A stretch of DNA of 64,000 nucleotides from JAEUQQ01 sp963697285 (GTDB taxonomy: Bacteria > Acidobacteriota > Vicinamibacteria > Vicinamibacterales > JAFNAJ01): positions 372,001-436,000 of the forward strand of contig CAVONI010000012.1 in the NCBI GenBank assembly GCA_963697285.1, read 5' to 3'. The notes beneath the pieces are model-generated. The model saw only the letters and a program-made list of their open reading frames with translations, did not search any database and was not told the origin of the DNA. The position numbers and the translations under genes are program-made. This document shows positions 42,040 through 49,980 of the stretch, piece by piece (within the stretch, counting starts at the first letter, position 1; each line of letters begins with the position of its first letter).

Positions 42040-43287
42040 ATGTCACGCCCCCGTCGTCGTCTCCCTTCGGTCGGTTCTTCAGCGCTGTTGGCGTTCGCCG
42101 TCGGGGTGCTGCCTTTGGCGGCCGCCGGCTGCAGCACCGCGTCGAGCCAGGCCAACGAAGCCCCCGCACCGGCGCCGGCGATTGCCGTGCAGACCGTGAC
42201 GGTGGTCAGCGAGCCGATCACACGGACCGTGCGGGTCACGGGGTCGCTGATTGCCGACGAGCAAGCCGAGGTGTCGGCCGAGGTCAACGGGCGCATCGTG
42301 AGCACCCCTGTCGAGCTCGGCACGCGCGTCGCCGCCGGTGCGCCGCTCGTGGTGATCTCGCGCGAGCAGGCGTCGGCCCAGATGGCCGAGGCGCAGGCCA
42401 ACGCCGCGCAGTCGGCCGCCGCGCTCGGCATCGTGAACGGAGCAGGCTTCGACCCCGAGAAGGTGCCCGACGTCGCCAACGCCAAGGCCGAGTGGGAACT
42501 CGCCGAGGCCGACCACGCGCGCATGCGATCACTGCTCGACCAGAAGGTGGTCTCGCAGGCCGAGTACGATCAGCGTCGCACACGGGTGGAGGCGGCCCGG
42601 CAGCAATACGAGGCGTCGAAGAACGCGGCGCAGCAGCGATACCAGGCGCTCGCCGCGGCCAACGCCCGCATCGGGCTGGCGCAGAAGGCGCTGAACGACA
42701 CCACGGTGCGGGCCCCGTTCGCTGGCATCGTGGCCGAGCGTCGCGTCAGCGTGGGCGACTTCGTGACCACAGGCACACGGGTCGTCACGGTCGTCAGATC
42801 GAACCCGCTGCGCATGGCCCTGACCGTTCCAGAGCAACTCGTCTCGCGGATTGCCGTCGGCCAACCGGTCCGCATCACGGTTGATGCGTATCCCAACCGC
42901 ACCTTCGAAGGAACGGTGCGATACATCGCGCCGGCCCTCCGCGCCGAGCAGCGGTCGCTCACGGTCGAGGCCATCGTGCCCAATCCGGAGGGCCAACTGA
43001 AGCCCGGCTTCTTCGCGACCGCCGAAGTGTCGCAATCCGCAGAGGAGCCCGCGCTGCTGGTGTCGCAACAGGCGGTGAGAACCGTCTCAGGCACGCGCCG
43101 CGTCTTCGTCGTCACCGGTGACCGCGTCGAGGAGCGCATCGTGAAGACGGGGCAGATCGTCGGCGATCGCATCGAGATCGTCGAGGGCGTCGCCAAGGGT
43201 GACGTGGTGGCCGTATCGACCGATGTCCGGCTGACCGACGGGGCGCGCGTCACCGCGTCGAACTCCCCGAAGGCCGCCACGCACTGA
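42040..43287 (+). CDS. RND efflux membrane-fusion (periplasmic adaptor) lipoprotein
   Basis: This 415-residue HlyD/AcrA-type adaptor has a lipoprotein signal with a lipobox ending at Cys31 (LPLAAAGCSTAS). A first lipoyl half contains SAEVNGRIVSTPVELGTRVA, an alpha-hairpin with long Ala/Glu-rich coils follows (about residues 100-205), and the second lipoyl half has TTVRAPFAGIVAERRVSVGD. The beta-barrel/membrane-proximal part ends it (FFATAEVSQSAEEPALLVSQ). It bridges the pump and channel encoded next. The ATG at 42040 has AGGAG 6 bases ahead. An in-frame ATG at 41944, overlapping the tetR stop and preceded by GGAGGTGA, would add 32 residues. Confidence 0.9.
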   Translation: MSRPRRRLPSVGSSALLAFAVGVLPLAAAGCSTASSQANEAPAPAPAIAVQTVTVVSEPITRTVRVTGSLIADEQAEVSAEVNGRIVSTPVELGTRVAAGAPLVVISREQASAQMAEAQANAAQSAAALGIVNGAGFDPEKVPDVANAKAEWELAEADHARMRSLLDQKVVSQAEYDQRRTRVEAARQQYEASKNAAQQRYQALAAANARIGLAQKALNDTTVRAPFAGIVAERRVSVGDFVTTGTRVVTVVRSNPLRMALTVPEQLVSRIAVGQPVRITVDAYPNRTFEGTVRYIAPALRAEQRSLTVEAIVPNPEGQLKPGFFATAEVSQSAEEPALLVSQQAVRTVSGTRRVFVVTGDRVEERIVKTGQIVGDRIEIVEGVAKGDVVAVSTDVRLTDGARVTASNSPKAATH

Positions 43288-43325
43288 CACCCGTCGCCTC
43301 GTCCTGATTCCCTGGAGTTCTTGTC

Positions 43326-46300
43326 ATGCAGTGGCTCGCCAGCCTCTCCGTCAAGCGTCCCGTGTTCGCGTCGGTGCTCATCCTGACGCTCACGGTCATC
43401 GGCGGTTTCTCGTTTTTTCAACTCGGCGTCGACCGGTTCCCCAAGGTCGACTTCCCCACCATCCTCGTCACCACGCGCCAGGCCGGTGCGTCACCGGAAC
43501 AGATCGAGACCGAGATCACCGACAAGATCGAAGAGGCGGTGAACACGGTCAGCGGCATCGACGAGCTGCGCTCGGTGTCGTCCGAGGGCGTATCGACGGT
43601 CATCGTCTCGTTCGTCCTCGAGAAGAACGTCGATATTGCCGCGCAGGAAGTGCGCGACCGCATCAACCGCGTGTTGCCCCTGTTGCCGACCACCGTCGAT
43701 CAGCCGACCATCGAGAAACTCGATCCCGACGCGGCCCCGGTGCTCACGCTCGCCGTGACCTCGGCCAAGCCGATACGCGACGTGACGGAGTTCGCCGACA
43801 AGACGCTCCGCCGACAGCTCGAGAGCCTGAACGGCGTTGGCCAGGTGCTCGTCGTGGGCGGGCGCGGCCGTCAGATCAACCTGTGGCTGGATGCCGCCCG
43901 GTTGCAGGCCTACAACCTCACCGTGAGCGAGGTGGCGCGTGCGCTCAACGCGCAGAACGCCGAAGTCCCTGGCGGTCGCGTCGAGCAGGGCCCCGAGACT
44001 CTCACGCTGCGCACGCTGGGACGCGTGACATCGGTCGAGGACTTCGGACGAATCGTCGTCCGCCAGAGCGGCGACCACCCCATCATGGTGAGCGACGTCG
44101 CCCGGGTGGACGACGGCATGGCCGAAGCGGCGTCGCTGGCGAACGTGAACGGCGAGGGCACCGTCATCCTGCAGTTGCGGAAGCAGTCGGGCACCAACAC
44201 CGTCGAAGTGGTGAACCGGGTCAAGGAACGGCTCGAGGAGCTTCGCGCGACCCTGCCGCCCGGCTACGCCGTGCGCGTCGTGCGCGATCAATCGGAGTTC
44301 ATCGAAGCGTCGATCAAGACGGTCGAGGAACACCTCGTGATCGGGTCGGTGCTGGCAGCACTCGTCGTCCTGCTCTTCCTGGGCAGCCTGCGCTCGACGG
44401 TGATCGCGGCGGTGGCCATCCCGACGTCGATCATCGCGGCGTTCGGCCTCATCAACTTCATGGGGTTCACGCTGAACTCGATGACCATGCTGGCGCTGAC
44501 CCTGGCGGTGGGCATCGTGATCGACGACGCGATCGTCGTGCTCGAGAACATCTGGCGGTACATCGACGAGAAGGGATATCCCCCGTTCCAGGCCGCCATC
44601 GAGGCGACGCGCGAAATCGGGCTGGCGGTCATGGCGACGACGCTGTCGCTGATGGCGATCTTCGTGCCGGTGGGCTTCATGGGCGGCATCGTTGGCCGCT
44701 TCATGAAGTCGTTCGGCCTGACGATGGCGTTTGCGATCGCGGTGTCGCTGCTCGTGGCCTTCACGCTGACACCGATGATGTCGGCGAGGCTGCTTCGCCG
44801 CACCCCCCGCAAGGACGAAGACGACACACGTCCGACGGGCCGCGCCCCCGGCGAGCACGGCAAGAGCGGCTTCTTCGCACCCATTGATGCCATGTATGCG
44901 CGCACGCTCGAGTGGGCGCTTGGGCACACGCGCACCGTCGCGGCAGGTGCGGTGCTGGTGCTGCTCTCGACGGGTCCCCTGTTCGTCCTGGCGAACAAGA
45001 CATTCATTCCCGACGACGACCAGTCGGAGTTCGAGATCAACGTCCGCGCGCCCGAAGGCACGAGCCTCGACAAGACCGCGCTGCTGGTCACGCGGATCGC
45101 CTCGCGGGTCCGTGAGCGCTTTCCGGCCGAAGTCGCCTACACCCTGACGACGGCCGCCGACGATCCCGCGCGCACGCCGAACGCGGCCACCATCTACGTC
45201 CGCCTGAAGTCACTCGACGAACGCACGCGCGATCAGTTCGCGGTGATGTCGGCAGTCCGCACGTCGGTCTTGCCCGAGTTCACAGACTTGAAACTGCGCA
45301 CCGCCGTCCGGCCGGTGGCGACCATCGGCGGCGGCGGCAACCAGAACGCGGCGATTCAGTACCTGATCAAGGGCCCGGACCTGAACGTCCTGCAGGACGC
45401 CGGGCGCAAGGTGGCCGCGGCGGCCGCGGGGATCCCGGGGCTCGTGGACATCGACACGTCGATGAACCTGGGCAAGCCGGAGGTTTCGGTGCGCCTCGAT
45501 CGCATGAAGGCCGCCGACCTCGGCGTACCCCTGGCCGACGCGGCGAACGCGTTGCGCCTGCTCGTCGGAGGCGATCAGGTCACGACCTACAACGAGGGTG
45601 GTGAGCAGTACCAGGTGCACCTGCGCGCAGACGCGCCCGACCGGACGACCACGGCGGCGATTGCCGGGCTCACGGTGCCGTCGTCGCGGCTCGGTGCGGT
45701 CGCCCTCGAAAACGTGGCCCAGTTCGACGACGGCACGGCGCCCGCCGAGATCAACCGCCTCGGCCGCCAGCGCCAGGTGTCGATCTTCGCCAACCTGATG
45801 CCGGGCTCGTCGCAGACGACGCCGATGGCGGCGATCCAGGCGGAGTTCGCCAAGCTGGGACTCGACCCGTCCTACCAGGCCGGGTTCTCGGGCCGGTCGA
45901 AGGAACTCGGACGCGCCGCGCGCAACTTCGTCCTGGCGTTCGTGCTGTCGCTGATCTTCATGTACCTGATCCTGGCGGCGCAGTTCGAGTCGTGGCTCCA
46001 CCCGGTGACGATCCTGCTCGCGCTGCCGCTCACGCTGCCGTTCGCGTTGCTGTCGATCATCGTCACGCAGCAATCGCTGAACATCTTCTCGGCCCTCGGC
46101 CTGCTCGTGCTGTTCGGCGTCGTGAAGAAGAACTCGATTCTGCAGATAGACCACGCGATCCAGCTGCGGGCGCACGGGCTCGATCGGCACGAGGCCGTCG
46201 TCCGGGCGAGCCGCGACCGACTGCGTCCCATCCTCATGACCACGATGGCGTTCGTGGCGGGCATGATCCCGCTGGTGCTGTCGAGCGGCGTCGGATCGGG

Positions 46301-48071
46301 CACCAATCGCGCGATCGGCTTCGTCATCATCGGTGGACAGACGCTGGTGCTGTTGCTCACGCTGGTGGTGACACCGGTCGCGTACGTGCTCTTCGACGAA
46401 TTGACCGAGTGGCGGCGCCGGGCATGGCAGCGGGTGCGGGCGACGCGCACGGGCAAGGTCGCCGTGGCGACCGCCACCGTGCTGCTGATCCTGCTCGGCG
46501 GCGCGTTCGCCGCCCGGGCGCTCGCGCAGGACGTGCCGGCCGCTGAAGTGCGCCTGACGCTCGACGAGGCCGTTCGCCTTGCCCTGCAGCACAATCCCGA
46601 CGTGGTCGTGGCCCGTCTCGAACCCGAGGTCGGCGCTACGCGCGTCAAGCAGGCGCGTGGGGCGTTTGCACCGGTGCTTGCGGCCACGTTCGGTCGGTCG
46701 AGCGCGACCCAGCCGCCGAGCAACTTCCTGAGCGGGCCCAATGGCTCGACCAGCGACGACTGGTTCGGCTCGACCGGCGTCCGCGAGCGCCTTCCTTTTG
46801 GAGGCGGCACGTGGGGCGTCACGTGGGATGCGGGGCGCACGGAGAGCGACAGCATCATCTCGACGTTCAGCCCGGCGCTATCGTCGGGGTTGCAGGCCGC
46901 GTTCTCGCAGCCGCTGCTCCGCGACCTGAAGATCGACGCCGCGCGGCAGCAACTGCTGATCACGAAGCGGAACCGCGAACTCAGCGACGTGCGCTTTCGC
47001 GAGGTCGTCGCCCAGACGACGTCCGATGTGAAGCGTGCGTACTGGGATCTCGTGGCGGCCAGAGCCAACGTCGAGGTGCAGCAGCAATCGCTGACGCTCG
47101 CCGCAGAGCTGGCCCGCATCAACAAGGCGCGTGTCGATGTCGGGCAGGCGCCACCGCTCGATCTCGTGTCGGCCGAGGCAGAGGTCGCACAACGGCGCGA
47201 GCAGGTCATCGTTGCGGTCTTCCTCGCGCGCGACGTCGAAGACCGGCTCCGCGCCTTGATCATGGATCCAGGCGATGCCAGCGCCTGGACCACCCGCCTG
47301 CTTCCCGTCGACAGGCCCGACGTGGGCGCCCCGCTTCCCGACGTCGATCTCGCGGTGCAGGCGACACTCTCGGCACGCGCCGACATCGTTCGCGCGCAGA
47401 CGGAAGCTGAGATCGCAGGCACGAACGTCGAGTTCCTGAAGAACCAGCGCCTGCCCGACCTGCGCCTCGAGGCGAGTTACCGGGCGGCGGGCCTGGGCGG
47501 CGACCGGTTGATCCGGGAGGGTGGCTTCCCGGGAACGGTCGTGGGCTCGGTGCCCGGCTCCTTCAGCGACGTCCTCGCGCAAGTGCGCAGCCGCGACTAC
47601 CCGACGTGGACGCTTGGCGTGACCCTGAGCTACCCCCTGGGCGGCGGCTACGAGGATGCGACGTATGCCCGCGCGAAACTCGAGCAGCGGCAGGCCACGG
47701 CCCGTGTCGATGCGGTGCAGATCAGGGCCGAGCGAGAGGTACGGCAAGCCGCGCGGCAGATCGAATCGGCTCGACAGCGCGTCGAGACCTCGCACGCGGC
47801 CAGCGGGTTGGCCGAACAGCGCCTCGACGCCGAACAGAAGCGCTACGAGGTCGGAATGTCGACCAGCTTTCTCGTCGTCCAGGCACAGCGTGACCTCGCG
47901 CAGGCGAAGACAAACGAACTTCGGGCCATGCTCGATGCACAGAACGCCACGGTGAACTTCGAGGCGCTGCAACTCGCGCCGGCGTCAGGGCAGAACGGGT
48001 CGATCGTGGTGAGCGGGAACACCGTGCTGAACGTTCCGGTCGGCGTTCCGAGAGGAATGTCGCGTCCGTAG
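43326..48071 (+). CDS. RND efflux pump fused to TolC-like outer-membrane channel
   Basis: One uninterrupted 1581-residue frame. Residues 1 to about 1030 are a complete AcrB-type RND permease: WLASLSVKRPVFASVLILTL at the start, proton-relay pair in LAVGIVIDDAIVVLENIWRY, and late helices including FGVVKKNSILQIDHAIQLRA. Residues about 1030-1067 form a second signal-peptide-like region, with Arg/Lys n-region (RRRAWQRVRATRTGK), hydrophobic core (VATATVLLILLGGAFAARAL) and ALA-QD cleavage site. Residues 1068-1581 are a full TolC-like factor (LTLDEAVRLALQHNPDVVVA, repeated coiled helices, AYWDLVAARANVEVQQQS, YPLGGGYED). It lies 38 bases after the adaptor. The fusion may be cleaved into two proteins. 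Confidence 0.9.
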   Translation: MQWLASLSVKRPVFASVLILTLTVIGGFSFFQLGVDRFPKVDFPTILVTTRQAGASPEQIETEITDKIEEAVNTVSGIDELRSVSSEGVSTVIVSFVLEKNVDIAAQEVRDRINRVLPLLPTTVDQPTIEKLDPDAAPVLTLAVTSAKPIRDVTEFADKTLRRQLESLNGVGQVLVVGGRGRQINLWLDAARLQAYNLTVSEVARALNAQNAEVPGGRVEQGPETLTLRTLGRVTSVEDFGRIVVRQSGDHPIMVSDVARVDDGMAEAASLANVNGEGTVILQLRKQSGTNTVEVVNRVKERLEELRATLPPGYAVRVVRDQSEFIEASIKTVEEHLVIGSVLAALVVLLFLGSLRSTVIAAVAIPTSIIAAFGLINFMGFTLNSMTMLALTLAVGIVIDDAIVVLENIWRYIDEKGYPPFQAAIEATREIGLAVMATTLSLMAIFVPVGFMGGIVGRFMKSFGLTMAFAIAVSLLVAFTLTPMMSARLLRRTPRKDEDDTRPTGRAPGEHGKSGFFAPIDAMYARTLEWALGHTRTVAAGAVLVLLSTGPLFVLANKTFIPDDDQSEFEINVRAPEGTSLDKTALLVTRIASRVRERFPAEVAYTLTTAADDPARTPNAATIYVRLKSLDERTRDQFAVMSAVRTSVLPEFTDLKLRTAVRPVATIGGGGNQNAAIQYLIKGPDLNVLQDAGRKVAAAAAGIPGLVDIDTSMNLGKPEVSVRLDRMKAADLGVPLADAANALRLLVGGDQVTTYNEGGEQYQVHLRADAPDRTTTAAIAGLTVPSSRLGAVALENVAQFDDGTAPAEINRLGRQRQVSIFANLMPGSSQTTPMAAIQAEFAKLGLDPSYQAGFSGRSKELGRAARNFVLAFVLSLIFMYLILAAQFESWLHPVTILLALPLTLPFALLSIIVTQQSLNIFSALGLLVLFGVVKKNSILQIDHAIQLRAHGLDRHEAVVRASRDRLRPILMTTMAFVAGMIPLVLSSGVGSGTNRAIGFVIIGGQTLVLLLTLVVTPVAYVLFDELTEWRRRAWQRVRATRTGKVAVATATVLLILLGGAFAARALAQDVPAAEVRLTLDEAVRLALQHNPDVVVARLEPEVGATRVKQARGAFAPVLAATFGRSSATQPPSNFLSGPNGSTSDDWFGSTGVRERLPFGGGTWGVTWDAGRTESDSIISTFSPALSSGLQAAFSQPLLRDLKIDAARQQLLITKRNRELSDVRFREVVAQTTSDVKRAYWDLVAARANVEVQQQSLTLAAELARINKARVDVGQAPPLDLVSAEAEVAQRREQVIVAVFLARDVEDRLRALIMDPGDASAWTTRLLPVDRPDVGAPLPDVDLAVQATLSARADIVRAQTEAEIAGTNVEFLKNQRLPDLRLEASYRAAGLGGDRLIREGGFPGTVVGSVPGSFSDVLAQVRSRDYPTWTLGVTLSYPLGGGYEDATYARAKLEQRQATARVDAVQIRAEREVRQAARQIESARQRVETSHAASGLAEQRLDAEQKRYEVGMSTSFLVVQAQRDLAQAKTNELRAMLDAQNATVNFEALQLAPASGQNGSIVVSGNTVLNVPVGVPRGMSRP

Positions 48072-48095
48072 GTCGCCCCGGCGCGCACGGCGCGC

Positions 48096-48109
48096 CCGGC
48101 GAAGGCCGG
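48096..48109. terminator. Possible bidirectional stem-loop between convergent genes
   Basis: CCGGC-GAAG-GCCGG forms a perfect 5-bp stem in the 48-base gap between the convergent efflux and beta-barrel genes. It is preceded by GCGCGCACGGCGCGC, also self-complementary. There is no T run on either side, so intrinsic termination is uncertain. Confidence 0.35.
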
Positions 48110-48119
48110 ACGCCCGCGA

Positions 48120-48608
48120 TCAGAACTTGAGGTTGACGCCCGCGTAGAGCCGCTGGGGCTTCTGGGCGAGCGCATCGCCCTGCAGCACGAACACGCGATA
48201 GTCGATGCGCAGCTGGAGCGGCCCGGCGAGGGCGATCTTCACGCCGCCGCCGATGTTCGTCGCCAGGCTGGTCTGGCTCACGTCGAGCAGCGTCTCGCGA
48301 TACACGCCCGCGCCGGCGATCCCGTAGAACGTCAGCCCGCTGATCGGGATGGGATTCTGCACGAACGCGTTCGCCATGAACGTCCGCAGTTGCGGCGCGA
48401 CGTCTTCGGGCGACTCGTGCGTCGACGCGTACTCGCCCTCGAAGCCGAACGCGACGAACGTGACGCCCGCCGATGCGCCGACCACCGCTCGCGATTCCGG
48501 CGATCCGTTCACGCCGAGAAACGCGGTGACGTCCGCGCGGGCGGCGGCCGGAGCCGCAATCAAGATTGCCGCGGCGAGCAGACGCGCACGCCATCCCTGC
48601 GCCATCAT
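48120..48608 (-). CDS. Small outer-membrane beta-barrel protein
   Basis: This 162-residue secreted protein has signal peptide WRARLLAAAILIAAPAAARA, then alternating amphipathic strands (VTAFLGVNGSPESRAVVGAS, FVAFGFEGEYASTHE, GLTFYGIAGAGVYRETLL, LATNIGGGVKIALAGPLQLR). The terminal strand ends in Phe (QRLYAGVNLKF), the usual BAM signal. The size suggests an 8-stranded OmpA/OmpW-like barrel. The ATG at 48608 has AAGGG upstream; an ATG at 48626 overlaps the previous stop. Ligand unknown. Confidence 0.8.
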   Translation of the reverse strand: MMAQGWRARLLAAAILIAAPAAARADVTAFLGVNGSPESRAVVGASAGVTFVAFGFEGEYASTHESPEDVAPQLRTFMANAFVQNPIPISGLTFYGIAGAGVYRETLLDVSQTSLATNIGGGVKIALAGPLQLRIDYRVFVLQGDALAQKPQRLYAGVNLKF

Positions 48609-48622
48609 GTCGAGCCCTTCAA

Positions 48623-49261
48623 TCATTTCGGCGCCGCCGGGACCACCGTCGGCGGAGCAAGCGCGGGGAGCAGCGGCGTCAGCGTCAGCACGTGGCGAGG
48701 CCCGGCGTAGGCGGCCGCGAACCTGCGATGGAGGTCGGGGGCGTCGACCGGGAAGGCCTTGTAGATCATCTCGAGGATGAACGTCCCGGAGTAATCGGCG
48801 TCGGCCACGACGGGATCGATGACGAACAGGTACAGGGCATTGACGCCACCGGGGGCGCCTTCGGCGGCCTTGACGACCTTCCAGCCCGCCACCCACGACT
48901 TCTGCGTCGCGTCGCCGACGGCCGCAACCGCCTCGAAGAACTTCGCCATCACCAACTCGAAGTCGGCCGCCGCCGCTGGCAGGATCGGGTGGAACACGAT
49001 TCCGGCCGCGCCCGCAATCTTCAGCGTGGCAGGCGGGATGGGTTCTGTCGTCGGTGCGACGCCCGAAGGCGCGGTGCCGGGTGGCTGCTCTGAAGGTGCC
49101 GACTGCGAAGGCGGTGGTGGCTGCGGGGCCCCTGCCGCCTGGGGCGCCGCAGGGTTCGCCGTCGGGGTCGGCGGAGGAGGCTGCGCACCCGCCTCACCGG
49201 TCCCCGTCGCGATGGCGAGGGCCGCTGCGGCAGATCGGGCAACGCCAAGGAAGGTGCGCAT
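48623..49261 (-). CDS. Secreted protein of unknown function, paralogue A
   Basis: This 212-residue protein has signal peptide RTFLGVARSAAAALAIATGT, then a Pro/Ala/Thr-rich linker to about residue 80. A conserved domain follows: AGIVFHPILPAAAADFELVM, AKFFEAVAA, WVAGWKVVKAAEG, LYLFVIDPVVADADYSGTFI and YKAFPVDAPDLHRRFAAAY. The domain is clearly related to that of the next upstream gene (49337-49831). I recognise no named family. Probably periplasmic; no catalytic motif is evident. Confidence 0.72.
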   Translation of the reverse strand: MRTFLGVARSAAAALAIATGTGEAGAQPPPPTPTANPAAPQAAGAPQPPPPSQSAPSEQPPGTAPSGVAPTTEPIPPATLKIAGAAGIVFHPILPAAAADFELVMAKFFEAVAAVGDATQKSWVAGWKVVKAAEGAPGGVNALYLFVIDPVVADADYSGTFILEMIYKAFPVDAPDLHRRFAAAYAGPRHVLTLTPLLPALAPPTVVPAAPK

Positions 49262-49336
49262 GCGGAGATGTGCGTCGAGCCTCGCGTGATCGCCATCGAC
49301 CACGCGAGGCTCGCAGGGTGCTGCGAGCCAGGCTCG

Positions 49337-49831
49337 CTACTTCGAGAAGTCGGTGGCCAGCGTCAGGTTGACGCGGCTCGTGCCTCCGCCGAATGCCCCC
49401 GACACGCGCTTGTAGATCTCCTGCTGCTCTTCCGGGAAGGCCGCGTAGAGAAGCTTGAGCAGCGTCTGCATCGAGTAGTCGGCGTCCTTGACCGCGGGGT
49501 TCACCATCACGACGTACGTGACGTTGCCATTGGCGGGCGCGTCGGTCGACTTGTAGACCTGGATGCCCTTGGCCATCTCGACGTGCGTGGGTTCGGACGA
49601 CTTCTGCATCGCGATCTTCAACTTCGCCATGATCCAGTCGAAGTCTTCGGTCCGGTCTGCCTTGATCTGGTGGAACATCACGCCCGCACCGGAGTTCAGG
49701 GTGAGCGCCGGTGGCGCCGCGGCAGCGGGTGCCTCCTGGGCAAGCGCACTGGTGGCACACGTCAACACGAACATGGCCGCGACCGCCGCCGCAACCCGAG
49801 CACAGGCCCCGCCAAACGACTTCTCGAACAT
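49337..49831 (-). CDS. Secreted protein of unknown function, paralogue B
   Basis: This 164-residue protein has a signal peptide ending TCATSALAQ and a short Ala/Pro linker. The same domain as its neighbour follows: AGVMFHQIKADRTEDFDWIM, AKLKIAMQ, GIQVYKSTDAP, VTYVVMVNPAVKDADYSMQT and LLYAAFPEEQQEIYKRVSGAF. Shared invariants include Phe-His, Asp-Phe, Met-Ala-Lys, Asp-Ala-Asp-Tyr-Ser and Ala-Phe-Pro. GGAGGTG lies just ahead of the ATG at 49831. It lies 75 bases before paralogue A, so tandem duplication is likely. Confidence 0.74.
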   Translation of the reverse strand: MFEKSFGGACARVAAAVAAMFVLTCATSALAQEAPAAAAPPALTLNSGAGVMFHQIKADRTEDFDWIMAKLKIAMQKSSEPTHVEMAKGIQVYKSTDAPANGNVTYVVMVNPAVKDADYSMQTLLKLLYAAFPEEQQEIYKRVSGAFGGGTSRVNLTLATDFSK

Positions 49832-49881
49832 CCCCACCTCCAAGGCTAGTAACGGAATCGACACTGTAGCGTACTCGGGAC

Positions 49882-49980
49882 TCAGACGAAAACGTTCATC
49901 ACGTCATTGGCCAACAGCCGGCCACGATCGGTCAACGACCATCGGTCCGCCTCCAGCACGAGCCCCAGGCGGCGGCGCCT
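49882..49980 (-). pseudogene. C-terminal remnant of hemW-like coproporphyrinogen oxidase-type radical SAM gene
   Basis: Thirty-two codons end in TGA at 49882 and read GLVLEADRWSLTDRGRLLAN then DVMNVFV. This resembles the conserved C-terminal tail of HemW-type proteins (Leu-rich segment, W-x-L-T-x-x-G-x-L-x-x-N). Nothing of the rest of such a gene (about 380 residues) is present. The frame begins at the end of the DnaC-like gene, next to a sequence similar to the GTAGGGGC repeat. It looks like the relic of a deletion. Confidence 0.55.

Noticed and set aside
43326..48071. RND-TolC fusion being only an assembly artefact
   Set aside because: Not fully excluded. Both domains keep one phase with no codon-usage break and the linker is a plausible signal peptide, so I kept it as a finding and asked for read-level proof.
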